This document shows, one piece after another, positions 23,239-33,385 of a stretch of 64,000 nt of DNA. The stretch comes from Craspedostauros australis. Lineage: Eukaryota; Bacillariophyta; Bacillariophyceae; Mastogloiales; Achnanthaceae. The position numbers and the translations under genes are program-made. The stretch spans positions 682,001-746,000 of the forward strand of contig JAMXDE010000018.1 in the NCBI GenBank assembly GCA_026770025.1, in the 5' to 3' direction. How positions within the stretch are numbered: the stretch's first letter is position 1; every line of letters starts with the position of its first letter. Under the pieces are notes generated by a model. It saw nothing but the letters and a program-made list of their open reading frames with translations, did no database searches and was not told the origin of the DNA.

Positions 23239-26005
23239 TTACGGATCCGCCTTCGATTTCAGCTCCTCCTTCTGAATGTCCAAAAACGACGTCTTTCCTG
23301 AAGCCTCTGCTGGTTTGCTGGCTGCCCAGGTGAACTTGGGGGCGGAGGTGGCCTGGGCAGTCATTTGCTGCGTCATGAGCACTGGTGGCACATCGGCCAT
23401 GGCGCTCCCTCCGTACATGGGTGGCTTTTGTTGCTTTGGTGGTGGCGAGAGGGAGAGCATGCCATCTTCGACAATGGAGTTGAGACGCTCACCGTTTGGA
23501 ATCTCCAATGCGGTTATGCAAGCGGGAATGCCCTGGAAGTAGGATGGGGCGATGGGTGAAAGCTCCTCGGCAGCTCGTGCGAGGTTGTATGCCTCCACAC
23601 GCGCAATGAGAGTGTCGAACATGGTACTTGCATCTGATGTGGAACGCTCGATGGCTTCCTTGTCATCGCTGATACGGTGCTCCAGCTTCTCAATCCTCTG
23701 CTCCATCTGCCCAATGGTCGTTGTCATCCCCAGCCCTTCAAGGGCAGCAATTTCCAGTTTCTGTTGCATCGCACATCAGGGCATACAGTAGAGGATGGCT
23801 CAAGTGCACGCGACGAATGCCAACCAGACGACATTGTTGGTTCCAAGATGGCGTGCGTGATAGACGTACGGGTAGAACACAGAGTAATCCATAGTGGCAG
23901 TGTGAGTGGATGAACGTGAGAGTATGATGAGTAAACAAAAAAGGCAACGTTGCATCGAGGGCGTGCGGCATCGCACAGCACAGCACAACGCATCACGCAG
24001 CAACACATGAGTATCAAGCATATTGTTGTGCTGTGCTGTGTTGTGTTGAAACGTGACGTACCATTTGCCCAATCTCTGTCTCGGTTGTTTCGATGCGTGT
24101 CTTCAACCCAGCCACAAATTCAGACTCCGCAACCAAGTAATCCCGTGCATGATGCACGAACATGGCCATTCTGTTGGACACGATCGTGGGAAGAGCTTCG
24201 TTGGCCGTGTCAAGGACTGGCTTGCTGGGAGATGTGGCGGCCTGAACGGCTCCATCCAAGGTATCGTCGTACGACTTGAGCATGTCGACCAGGCTGGTGA
24301 GGGAGTTGCCGAACTTGGCTGCCTTCTGCTTCTCCTCCATGGTGGAGGACAAGGATTCCATCTCCACATTGTGGCTTGCCGTCGCGGTATCGATCTCCGA
24401 TTGCAAGTCAAACACCTTGGCTGTGAGTTCGGCATCATAAATCTCTAGCTTCTCGATGCTGAGCTTGAGCTCGGTGATGCGGCTGGCGATGGCCTGGCGT
24501 TCCTTCGTGAATTCGTCGAGCTCCTCGCGCTTTTGCTTGATGTCATCCGTATCTGTGGCCTGGACCTTGTCCTTGAGGGCGTTGTACTCCGAACGAGCTT
24601 GCTCGATCTGCTTCTTCCCGTCGCTACCCACGAGAGCCACGAGGATGTCAGGCTTTGTCAATTCAACTTCGCGATGGGTATCGGCAGCGGCCGTAGAGAA
24701 TCCATTTTCAGCCGCGGCGGCAGATGACAAGGTGGAGAATGCCATGCGTGCCACCATGGACGCCTTCTTGGCAGCCGATTGGTTCATGTCACGGGTCGAG
24801 GTGAGGGCGGCCACAGATGGAGCAGTGCTGCTTCCGTTGCTGGACGCGGCGAGCGATTTGACAATCTTCTCGATGTCATCCTGCAGACGTTGGATGTTGC
24901 CGCTGCCGCCGGCAAGAGCGAGCTTGGCCTCATCCACGGCGACTGCGATCCGGGAGACAAGGAACTTTGCCAACCGAGGGCCGAAGTCGTCGCTTGTGGT
25001 TGTGGTGGTGAACAGTTTGCGTGCGAATCTGAGGCAGGACTCCATGGAGACCTTGGTGGATGCAAGACCCTCTGGCGTGAGCCCTGCCTTTTGCAGGATG
25101 CTGAAAACGAGGCGTGACATCGCCGGGACGATGAATGACTCGAACTTCTCGCTGTCATGGTCATCCGTGATGGCTCTTGCGAACACGGTCGACAATGCCT
25201 TCGTCTTTGTTCCAGCGCAAAACTCATCAAGCTGGAATGTGATGGTGGAGTGGTGATTGCGGACATTGTGGCAACGATGGCGTGATGTGGCATTGCAGAA
25301 TTAGAAATGAGGATCGAAATGGTGAGTGGAATACAAACGTCAGTACAAACACCAGTACAAACACCATCCCAACATACAACCGCACATGATCGCATACAAT
25401 CGCACGTAATCGGAGATGCGATGACCTACCTCGTGAGTTTTGGCAGCCTTCTCCACCCATTGCGTCAAAGCAAAGGCTGCGTCGGCAAGGTTTTCGAATC
25501 CTGCCACAAGATCCAACCTCGCGGCCATGCTGATCGGTGCGGCCGCCGGCGCTGGAGCGGCAGCAGTCGGCTCGGCCGTCTCCTCAACCTCGTTCTCTTC
25601 CGGCGCGGCATCAGCTGCAGCAGGTGTGGCGGCTTCGTCATCCTCGGTGGCATCGGCAGCCTTGGCCTCCGTGGCAGCTGGCTTGCCGCTGGCCTTCAAA
25701 AACGCCAGCACGGCATCGTACTGATCGTAGGCCATGTCCAGATCCCACATGTCATTCATGGCCTTGTCGATCTGGTCGCCTTCGAAGCCCTCGGCCATGA
25801 GCTTGTCGCGCATGAGGTTGTGCGCATTGAGGCCGTTGGATTGGGCCGCCGCAGCAGGCTGCTGGTTCTGCTGCTTCTTCTGATCGGAGTCATCCTGCTG
25901 TTGCTTGGCAGCGTTGGCCTTCTTCTTCTTTTTGCGGTTGCGCTTTTTCTTGTTGGCTGCCGATGCGGCAGTGTTGTTGTTCTGCGCCTTCTCGTCTGCT
26001 GGCAT
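23239..26005 (-). CDS. Coiled-coil protein with UBA-like N-terminus, function unknown
   Basis: Three phase-0 exons, 26005..25430, 25231..24062 and 23760..23239, encode 755 residues. Introns start GTAGGT and GTACGT and end TTCCAG and CAACAG. Residues 10-40 are a Lys/Asn/Ala-rich basic stretch. Residues about 58-105 (LMRDKLMAEGFEGDQIDKAMND, then DMAYDQYDAVLAFLKA) look like a UBA-type three-helix bundle. An Ala/Glu/Pro-rich linker follows. Exon 2 is largely alpha-helical, with a coiled coil around DIKQKREELDEFTKERQAIA and ITELKLSIEKLEIYDAEL. Exon 3 begins with another coiled coil (MEQRIEKLEHRISDDKE). No membrane segment. No named family recognised; a cytosolic scaffold or ubiquitin-linked role is inference. 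The printed stop TAA sits in GATCC|GTAAGT, a good donor, so the true C-terminus may lie in a further exon. Confidence 0.75.
23974..24040. repeat. 16-bp inverted repeat in an intron
   Basis: CACAGCACAGCACAAC at 23974-23989 is perfectly complementary to GTTGTGCTGTGCTGTG at 24025-24040, with a 35-base loop. It lies in intron 2 of the coiled-coil gene, about 20 bases after the 5' splice site in the sense of transcription. Confidence 0.85.
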
Positions 26006-26943
26006 ATTGGATGTTCGTTGTGTTGTTGTTGTGTTGTGCTGTGTTGTGTTGTTGTGTTGTTACGTTGTTGTGACTGTTGTCTCGGATTTGTCACGTTGTT
26101 GTCACGTTGTTGTCTCGGATTTGTCAGGAGGCAGTTGGAGGATCGGATCTCTTGATTCAGGAGATGCTCGCTTGCTTGCTTGGTGCTGTTGCTGATGCTA
26201 TTGCTGATGCTGATGCTAATGTTGTGGTTGTACTAGTACATGTACTGGGTTGGGCCTATCATAAGTGACAAGAGTATGATCAGAGAGGCACGGTTGCTGC
26301 GATGGGTCCGCAATGAAGATCGGTGGGTGGGTGAGTGGGCTGTGTGTGTTTGTGCGTCTCCTTGCTGCGGACAACGATCTACTCCTTGCCCTTGCTGTCG
26401 CAGCCGCACGGATAGGTCCTACTCGCTGTACTCTCGGATCCGTGAGGATTCTTGGGGAAGTTTGCCGATACGAACACTTACCTGCCAGATCATTGGCGAA
26501 AATCACTCCGAGAGCACGCGCGTGATGCGTTGCGCGACCGAAGAGAAAGGAATCAAACGGAATGTGGCCCTTCGTGTGGCGTAGCACCAGTATCGATGAC
26601 CGACAATGACTTCGCTTTGATTGGTCGGTTGTCACGATGTCTTTCATTCGTGGATGTGATCGACATGCGGGACAAAATTTCAAAATTGAATCATGAGCCA
26701 CACTACATTCACGATTGAGTGGTTTCACGTGACTGACGCACATCACAAGAAAAGAACAACACGCGACGGAACCAATCCTCTCCATCGTCACCACAACCGC
26801 ACTCACACGAGTTACGCTTACTCCAACCAACACCAACGTCCATCTCACAATTCACACCTCCGTCCAGACGTTGGCACAGACACCCATACTCGTACCATAC
26901 ATGCTCTTGAGAAACGAAACAGCTGCAGAGTAATACGATTTGA
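26006..26943. other. Intergenic region between diverging genes
   Basis: The first 220 bases are GTTGT-rich (CA-rich in the sense of the minus gene), consistent with its leader. From about 26830 the sequence matches the region upstream of the second reductase copy (30710 onward). No gene supported. Confidence 0.5.
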
Positions 26944-28125
26944 ATGATTGCGACACAACATGCCGTCTTGCGACGAGCAGCAGCACAGGTTTCGGTCACT
27001 CAGCTTCCTCCGATTGCGACCAGACGGGCAATCATTGGTGTGAGCGGAGCAAGAGCTTCCAAGAACCTTCGTTTCCGCTCGGCATCGTCTCTCCAAGCGT
27101 TCACACCCATCACAGCCTCGTTCAACGCGTCCAACTTTTCTTCTCATGCAAACAGAACTGCAGCCGTGACACAGTCCACCACTTCAGCACCAGCATCTAC
27201 ACCAACACCAGTAACGGACGGAACATGCAACTCGCCACCCAATCAATTTCAGCCATACTCCGTTGTTGGCAAGAAGCAGATCAGCCCCGATTCCTGCGTG
27301 CTGGAATTCGCGCTGCCGAATGGCAGAGAGTACTTGGGATACGATGCCAAATTACCCACCTGCATGGGTGTCGAATTCAACGATCCAAATGCACCGGATG
27401 AAAAGGTGGTGGAGAAGTCCTATTCTCCCATTTCGCATCCTTCCCAAGCCAACACCTTCGATCTGTTGGTCAAGGCGTACACGCCACGCCCTGGAGGTGG
27501 AGTGGGTGACTACCTGTGCAACCTCGAGGTGGGACATTCCATCATGGCCATTGTCAAGAAGCCAAGGCAGGTGCATGGTTCGCCAGTGGTGGAAGGACGT
27601 TGGAAGCACGTGAGGTTGGTCGGCGGCGGTACGGGCATTGCGCCGTTGTATCAGCTGTTGGTGATCCTGCTCGAGGAGGAGACCAAGGAGGGACAGTCGC
27701 CCACCAAGATCTCCGTGCTCAGCATCAACCGTCATGCGGAGGACATCCTCATGAAACCAGAGCTGGATGAATTGGCACGCAAGTATCCGGATCGTGTCAG
27801 CGTCACGTACTCGCTCACTGGCGAAAAGCCCGACGATATGGCGGCTCTCGATGATAATAGCAGCCAGTCTGATTCGCCAATCCAAATGGCGAAGGGCCGC
27901 GGCGATGTGGAGATGGCGAAGATGGCACTGCCAAAACCAGGGAACGGTGACGGTACGACGATGGTGTTTGTCTGTGGCAAGGATGGATTCGTCTCCACGT
28001 GGGGCGGTCCGGTCATGCGAGCCGATCCACCACCCGGTGCAAAGAAGGGTCCCAAGATTCAAGGACCGTTGCTTGGCATTCTGAAGGAGGCAGGGTTTCA
28101 GGCGTCTGAAGTGTTCAAGTATTAG
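26944..28125 (+). CDS. Cytochrome-b5-reductase-like FAD/NAD(P)H oxidoreductase, copy 1
   Basis: A single 393-residue exon of the ferredoxin-NADP reductase superfamily, closest in layout to NADH-cytochrome b5 reductase. The FAD domain starts near residue 103 (PYSVVGKKQISPDSCVLEFAL). The flavin-binding motif is KSYSPISHPSQ (residues 158-168), and GGGVGDYLCNL (185-194) sits in the phosphate-contact position. NAD(P)-binding motifs are GGGTGIAPLYQLL (227-239) and VFVCGKDGF (341-349). The N-terminal 65 residues are Arg/Ala/Ser-rich without acids, like a mitochondrial presequence. A Ser/Thr/Pro linker precedes the catalytic part. A Gln/Ser/Asp-rich insertion (about residues 296-338) sits before the VCGKDG motif and is longer than usual. 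Electron acceptor unknown. It forms a convergent pair with the Mpv17-family gene at 28406-29452. Confidence 0.88.
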   Translation: MIATQHAVLRRAAAQVSVTQLPPIATRRAIIGVSGARASKNLRFRSASSLQAFTPITASFNASNFSSHANRTAAVTQSTTSAPASTPTPVTDGTCNSPPNQFQPYSVVGKKQISPDSCVLEFALPNGREYLGYDAKLPTCMGVEFNDPNAPDEKVVEKSYSPISHPSQANTFDLLVKAYTPRPGGGVGDYLCNLEVGHSIMAIVKKPRQVHGSPVVEGRWKHVRLVGGGTGIAPLYQLLVILLEEETKEGQSPTKISVLSINRHAEDILMKPELDELARKYPDRVSVTYSLTGEKPDDMAALDDNSSQSDSPIQMAKGRGDVEMAKMALPKPGNGDGTTMVFVCGKDGFVSTWGGPVMRADPPPGAKKGPKIQGPLLGILKEAGFQASEVFKY

Positions 28126-28405
28126 ACAGGTACGGATACTGGCATACAGACTTCGGCATGGTGTTCTGTGCGTTCGGGATGGTATTGATGTATTGTTCTT
28201 GGCCTTTGCGCACGCGCCTTTCATTTCGCATCATTCGGTCCATGCCGAGAAGTTATGGAAAGTATGAGAGTGCCACATACACTATGTGCGTACTATTGTG
28301 TATGACAATTATTGGAGTATGTACAACGTTCAACCTACGATGTTGCGGTGTTGTTTTAACCATGGCATGTCTACGCAGTTCGTGATGCACTGCCATCGCT
28401 TGCGT

Positions 28406-29452
28406 TTACCTTAGTTTCTGCGCTTCTCCAATTGCATCGCCCTGTCGTTGTTGTCGTCGTTGTTGTTGCTGCTGGATCGTCGGAACGTGCCTATGCTGTG
28501 ACAGGCTGAGATAGCAGTTCCAAAACAATGAGAAGAACATCACTGACAACGGCTGCAGATGAGATGGTATCGCCGCAAAGGTCACCATGTTCACAGGAAT
28601 CCAAAATTGGCTCGATGCGATTATCGTGCTCGTCAATTCCGCATCGATCTTGCGCCAGCACTTGGCCCGCAACGCATTCAGATCCAGCTGAAAGTCAACG
28701 ATGGAAGATGCGATTGTATCTTGCTTGCGTTCTTGTTGCAACGCCATCTGGCCGGCGACGTGTTGGACCGATGTTCCGTACATGTAAAAGGCTGCGTTCA
28801 CTGGAAAGGAAAGCGCCAAGTTTAGACCCACGCGCGCGGCGATGCCCCTTGGCGTTTTCTTCGGCAGGTGCTTGTCGTACATTTTGTAGATGACCATGAA
28901 CAGTGGCGTGTACGCGCCGACGCTCCATGCCACCATCGTGCCCGTTCGGAACGAATCCCACTGCTCAATCTCTTTCTTCACGCTCGTCGACACCTTCGCC
29001 ATGGTTGCTTGGGATGATGTGATCATCGATGATGCCACAACAGACCATCTGCTGTCGCCGGTTTCATTGATCGTTCCAATCGCCGATACGTTTGCATTCG
29101 ATGGCGTAGATGGCAACGACGACGACTGCTCGTCAACGACAGAGGCAACAGCCATTGAACCGACTGGTGCATGTTGACCTATATCAGCGTCCGACGACCT
29201 CACTGATATTGACTTTCCTTCCGATCTCGGAGATCCCAATGACGCTGCTGATGACGATGATGTTGATGAGGACAGCGACTGCTCAGATTGAGCATGGGTT
29301 TCCAGCTGCTGCGCAAGGAGATCTCCAACCGTCATCAGCAAGAACGCTGAGCTCATGTTGGTTGCCAAAGGATTTGCCTTGAGCTTGGACAGATACCACC
29401 GTGCGAATGTGGAGACCATCGTGCGAGAAGAACTTCCAACAGAGTATAACAA
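28406..29452 (-). CDS. Mpv17/PMP22-family inner-membrane protein with long loop insertion
   Basis: A single 348-residue exon. The family signatures are the start WYLSKLKANPLATNMSSAFLL with MTVGDLLAQQLE, then GAYTPLFMVIYKMYDKHLPK, and the C-terminal IIASSQFWIPVNMVTFAAIPSHLQP followed by VMFFSLFWNCYLS. These proteins are four-helix membrane proteins of mitochondria or peroxisomes (Mpv17, PMP22/PXMP2, Sym1) with poorly defined channel or metabolite roles. Usual length is about 180-210. Here a Ser/Asp-rich segment of about 100 residues (roughly 50-150) is inserted between helix 1 and helix 2. ATG 29419 (MVSTFARWYL) is an alternative start closer to family length. The C-terminus ends in a Gln/Arg run. 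The tandem copy at 32270-33385 is disabled. Confidence 0.85.
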   Translation of the reverse strand: MLYSVGSSSRTMVSTFARWYLSKLKANPLATNMSSAFLLMTVGDLLAQQLETHAQSEQSLSSSTSSSSAASLGSPRSEGKSISVRSSDADIGQHAPVGSMAVASVVDEQSSSLPSTPSNANVSAIGTINETGDSRWSVVASSMITSSQATMAKVSTSVKKEIEQWDSFRTGTMVAWSVGAYTPLFMVIYKMYDKHLPKKTPRGIAARVGLNLALSFPVNAAFYMYGTSVQHVAGQMALQQERKQDTIASSIVDFQLDLNALRAKCWRKIDAELTSTIIASSQFWIPVNMVTFAAIPSHLQPLSVMFFSLFWNCYLSLSQHRHVPTIQQQQQRRQQRQGDAIGEAQKLR

Positions 29453-30840
29453 TATTGCTGTGCGTAAGTGTACACTGTACTGGAAGAGTACTATATGTGT
29501 GGGTCAAAGGAAAGAAGAGGGTGTTCGTTGTCTCTGTTCTGCTCGTTCAACGAATTGCGATTGTGAATGGAAAGAATTTGTGAGGCTTCCGTGGAGATCG
29601 TCCAACGAAGAAGAGTGGCTGAAGTGCGTGGAGAGGTGAGCGAGGGTATTGGTTTTGTTCTTCGGAGTATGTACTTGCACGAAGTACTTCGCTTGTGCTT
29701 GCACCTGTCCTTGTGCTTGTACTTGCATGAGAGGGACTACTCTTCTTGGCAAAGCTCCTTTTCAATTCAATTCCGCTTCTCTTCCACCTGTCGTCATCGT
29801 CATCATTTTCCCATCGTCACCAAGGTCCACCACGACCACAGAGAGAAATGCAACCTGACGGCAACAAGCGAATGCCACGTTGGGCGAAAAGACGCAAGCG
29901 AAGAATCGAAATTGCGTTCGAAACGGCCGTTTCTTGTGATCACAAAAGCTGCGACACAGGTACGACATTCGGATGTGTTGAGAACCGCGAGAGGTCGCAA
30001 TGGAAAGCTCGTATTCCAAGAGGTCCAAACATGGAGCTCGTGATATGAGAGGTCGGATTCTGATAGCTCGTGAAAATCGTAAACTGCATGTTTTATCTTA
30101 TTCTGCGCAGCTTTCAAACAAAGGAGAAATCAATTTTCGCAGAAATGTGCAATAAAATATCAATAAATTCACATAAATCGACATAATTGAAGTGTCATTG
30201 ACATTAATGAGGAGTTTATTTTTCGTTTTGATTGTCGTATTTCAACACATCTAGATGACGTCACATAACGAGATTCAATTTGGTTACTCCGAAAATGACT
30301 ATTCATGTTTTGTTTCGAATGAGTCGAAAGTCAATCGTGCCAAATACGCCGCACTTTTGAGTAACAATTTATTTGTATGTCCGCCAACGGGTAAATAGTT
30401 CGTGAGTGACATAATTCGTGACACAGCGCAAGAACTGCTTCCTTCGGTTTCCGGACCCGGATGTCACACACCGCTTGAAACGGTCGCAGTGGTCGATTGG
30501 CACGCGCAACTCGATCGCAAACTCGTGTCCAACATGTGTCACGGAACGACTAAGCTCGGGAACAACGATGAATCGCGACGAATGACCAAGAGCCATGATG
30601 AATGAGCGTGAACAATCCGGTCGTGCCAAACGGAGCCAACGGAACATCGCCAACAAGCCAACAAGCCAACTGCAGACCAACAACAGTAACGCCCCCAAGA
30701 TCACTTGGGTCCATCGCTCCCATCATTTCCGTCTCACAATCTGCACCTTCATCCAAACGTCAACGCAGTCCTTCACCGCTCAGCTTCGCCAACTTTGTGC
30801 CAGACAGACAGCGATCGGCGCGAACTTGACCAAGGTTTCT
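29453..30840. other. Intergenic spacer between duplicated units
   Basis: Mostly spacer. The part from 30070 to 30370 is clearly more AT-rich than its surroundings (AATAAAATATCAATAAATTC and similar). Frames at 29567-30043 lie inside the duplicated segment and are not supported as genes. Bases after about 30710 align with the leader of reductase copy 1. Confidence 0.5.
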
Positions 30841-31905
30841 ATGAAACTTCACTTCCGCTCGGCATCATCGCTCCTTGCATTCACATCCATCACAACCTCG
30901 TCCATCTTTCCAACAATCACTTTCGGAAGCGCAGCCATGACGCCATCCACCACTCCAGCAGCAGCATCTGCACTAACACCAGCAACAAAATCAAAGGACG
31001 GGACATGCAACTCGCCACCCAATCAATTTCAGCCATACTCCGTTGTTGGCAAGAAGCAGATCAGCCCCGATTCCTGCGTGCTGGAATTCGCGCTGCCGAA
31101 TGGCAGAGAGTACTTGGGATACGATGCCGAATTACCCACCTGCATGGGTGTCGAATACAACAATCCAGCTGAACCAGACGAAAGGATCTTGAGGAAGTCC
31201 TATTCTCCCGTTTCGCATCCTTCCCAAGCCAACACCTTCGATCTGCTGGTCAAGGCGTACACGCCACGTCCTGGAGGCGGAGTGGGTGACTACCTGTGCA
31301 ACCTCGAGGTGGGACATTCCATCATGGCCATTGTCAAGAAGCCAAGGCAGGTGCATGGTTCGCCAGTGGTGGAAGGACGTTGGAAGCACGTGGGGTTGGT
31401 CGGCGGCGGTACGGGCATTGCGCCGTTGTATCAGCTGTTGGTGATCCTGCTCGAGGAGGAGACCAAGGAGGGACAGTCGCCCACCAAGATCTCCGTGCTC
31501 AGCATCAACCGTCATGCGGAGGATATCCTCATGAAACCAGAGCTGGATGAATTGGCACGCAAGTATCCGGATCGTGTCAGCGTCACGTACTCGCTCACTG
31601 GCGACAAGCCCGACGATATGGCGGCTCTCGATAATAATAGCAGCCAGTCAGATTCGCCAATCCAAATGGCGAAGGGCCGCGGCGATGTGGAGATGGCGAA
31701 GATGGCACTGCCAAAACCGGGGAACGGTGACGGTACGACGATGGTGTTTGTCTGTGGCAAGGATGGATTCGTCTCCACGTGGGGCGGTCCGGTCATGCGA
31801 GCCGATCCACCACCCGGTGCAAAGAAGGGTCCAAAGATTCAAGGACCGTTGCTTGGCATTCTGAAGGAGGCAGGGTTTCAGGCATCTGAAGTGTTCAAGT
31901 ACTAG
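30841..31905 (+). CDS. Cytochrome-b5-reductase-like FAD/NAD(P)H oxidoreductase, copy 2
   Basis: Tandem paralogue of the gene at 26944. From the DGTCNSPPNQF segment to the end I count 13 differences in about 300 residues; ten of them lie in one short stretch before and at the flavin motif (FNDPNAPDEKVVEKSYSPI against YNNPAEPDERILRKSYSPV). All cofactor motifs are intact: RKSYSPVSHPS, GGGVGDYLCNL, GGGTGIAPLYQLL and VCGKDGF. I choose ATG 30841 (MKLHFRSASSLLAF) because it aligns with LRFRSASSLQAF of copy 1 and gives a short presequence. An in-frame ATG at 30595 would add 82 residues with no presequence-like character. The stop codon runs directly into a GA repeat. Both copies appear functional by sequence. 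Confidence 0.86.
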   Translation: MKLHFRSASSLLAFTSITTSSIFPTITFGSAAMTPSTTPAAASALTPATKSKDGTCNSPPNQFQPYSVVGKKQISPDSCVLEFALPNGREYLGYDAELPTCMGVEYNNPAEPDERILRKSYSPVSHPSQANTFDLLVKAYTPRPGGGVGDYLCNLEVGHSIMAIVKKPRQVHGSPVVEGRWKHVGLVGGGTGIAPLYQLLVILLEEETKEGQSPTKISVLSINRHAEDILMKPELDELARKYPDRVSVTYSLTGDKPDDMAALDNNSSQSDSPIQMAKGRGDVEMAKMALPKPGNGDGTTMVFVCGKDGFVSTWGGPVMRADPPPGAKKGPKIQGPLLGILKEAGFQASEVFKY

Positions 31906-31927
31906 AGAGAGAGAGAGAGAGAGAGAG
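31904..31927. repeat. GA dinucleotide run
   Basis: About 12 GA units starting in the stop codon of reductase copy 2. Copy 1 lacks it, so it arose or expanded after the duplication. Confidence 0.9.
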
Positions 31928-32269
31928 GCGAATGCGTCATTCACGATGGACTGTAAGAGAATGAGTCCAACAACTTTACCATATATGTTTGCAAGTGTGT
32001 TATGCGACTCCGGGGCAGAACGGCTGTGAATACTTGGCTTTGGACTACCGCACGGTGTGTTGTGCAGACGGTATGGTTCCGGCATCGGCATGTTGATTTC
32101 CAAGGTAGAGTAGATTGCGATATCGTTCTCCTTTGGCATACGTAGTACAATACGCCTCTATATTAGAATTGCGACAACAAACAATCTCCTCCACAAGTAT
32201 TGCGATCTCGCCTTTCCTATCGCGTTTCTCCAGAGAGTTCGCGATGTACTGCCACCATTCTCTTCGATC

Positions 32270-33385
32270 TTCATGCTGACAATTCTCCAATGGCAACACT
32301 CGCCGGTTGCTGATGATTGATCGTCGGTACGTTCCTTTGGTGCGACAGGCTGGGGTAGCAGCTTCAAACGAGCGCGAAAGACACACCTGACACCCGCCGC
32401 AGATAAGATGGGATAACTGCAATGGTCAACACGTTCACCGGAATCCAATACTGAGCCGATGCCATGGTGGTGTTTACCAATTCTGCATCAATCTTCCGCC
32501 GACACTTGGCTTGTAGCGACTCCAGATCCAGCGGATAGTTGACGATGGATACTATGCCGGCCCCCTCCTTGGGTGCTCGTTGCGACTCTATTCAGCGAAG
32601 TGATGGACCGATGTTCACTACGTGTAAAATGTGGCGTCAACCGGAAAGGAAAGCATCACGTTGAGACAACCGTGTGCGAAGACACCAGCTGGCGTTTGCT
32701 TTGGCAAGCACCTGTCGTACATCCGAAAGATGACCATGAACAAAGGAATGTAGACGCCAGCGCTCCAGGTCACCATTGTGACTGTTCGGAACGAATCCTA
32801 TTGCTCCATTTCCTTCTGTTCTGTCGTTGACGCCTTCGCCATGGCTGCCTGCAGTGTTGCGTGGAATGATGAGATCATGGATAACGCCAAAGAGGACCAC
32901 CCGCGTTGATCCGTTTCGTCTACCGTTCCTATGGCGGTAACATCTACATTCGGTGATTCAGAGACACTGGTTGGTTGTGAGCGCAAAATGTTGCCGCTGT
33001 GGCTGCTTTTGTTGTTCGTCAACGACAGAGGTGACAGAAGCGACGGCGGTAGAATCGGCTGGTGGATATTGGCCAATTCTGGCGTCCAAAGATCTGGCCG
33101 CTGTGGATGTTCCCTCCGATCGCAAAGACGGAAATGACGCTGCTGCCACTACTGCAGCCGTTGCTGTTGCTTCTGTTGTCGATGAGTATTATGATGAAGA
33201 TGACGATGAGGAGAGAAGTGAATGCTCAGACTGAGCATGGGCTTCCAGATGTTGGGCAAGAATGTCTCCAAATGTCATCGTCAGGAATGCAGAGCCCATG
33301 TTGATGGCCATGGGATGTGCCTTCAGCTTTGACAAGTAGCTCGTATCATCGCACCAACGTGGAGGCCCTCGCCATCTTGGTAGAG
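32270..33385 (-). pseudogene. Broken copy of the Mpv17/PMP22-family gene
   Basis: Aligns along its length with 28406-29452. Recognisable pieces include the ATAIGTVDETDQRGW loop, and YWIPVNVLTIAVIPS against FWIPVNMVTFAAIPS in copy 1. Disabling changes are visible. The conserved Trp after EMEQ is a TAG stop at 32798-32800 (TGG in copy 1). The N-terminal exon meets a TGA ten codons after its ATG near 33373. The helices fall in different frames, so indels are present. No frame covers the family domain. It is a decayed duplicate; residual transcription cannot be excluded. Confidence 0.88.

Larger units (their letters stand above)
26830..29960. repeat. Segmental duplication, copy 1
   Basis: About 3.1 kb containing a + strand reductase and a - strand Mpv17-family gene, matched in the same order by about 30710-33840. 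The left edge is visible in the leaders (TCTCACAATTCACACCTCCGT against TCTCACAATCTGCACCTTCAT). The right edge lies near TTTCTTGTGATCACAAAAGC against TTTCTTGTGTTCACAAAAGC. Edges are approximate. Confidence 0.8.
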
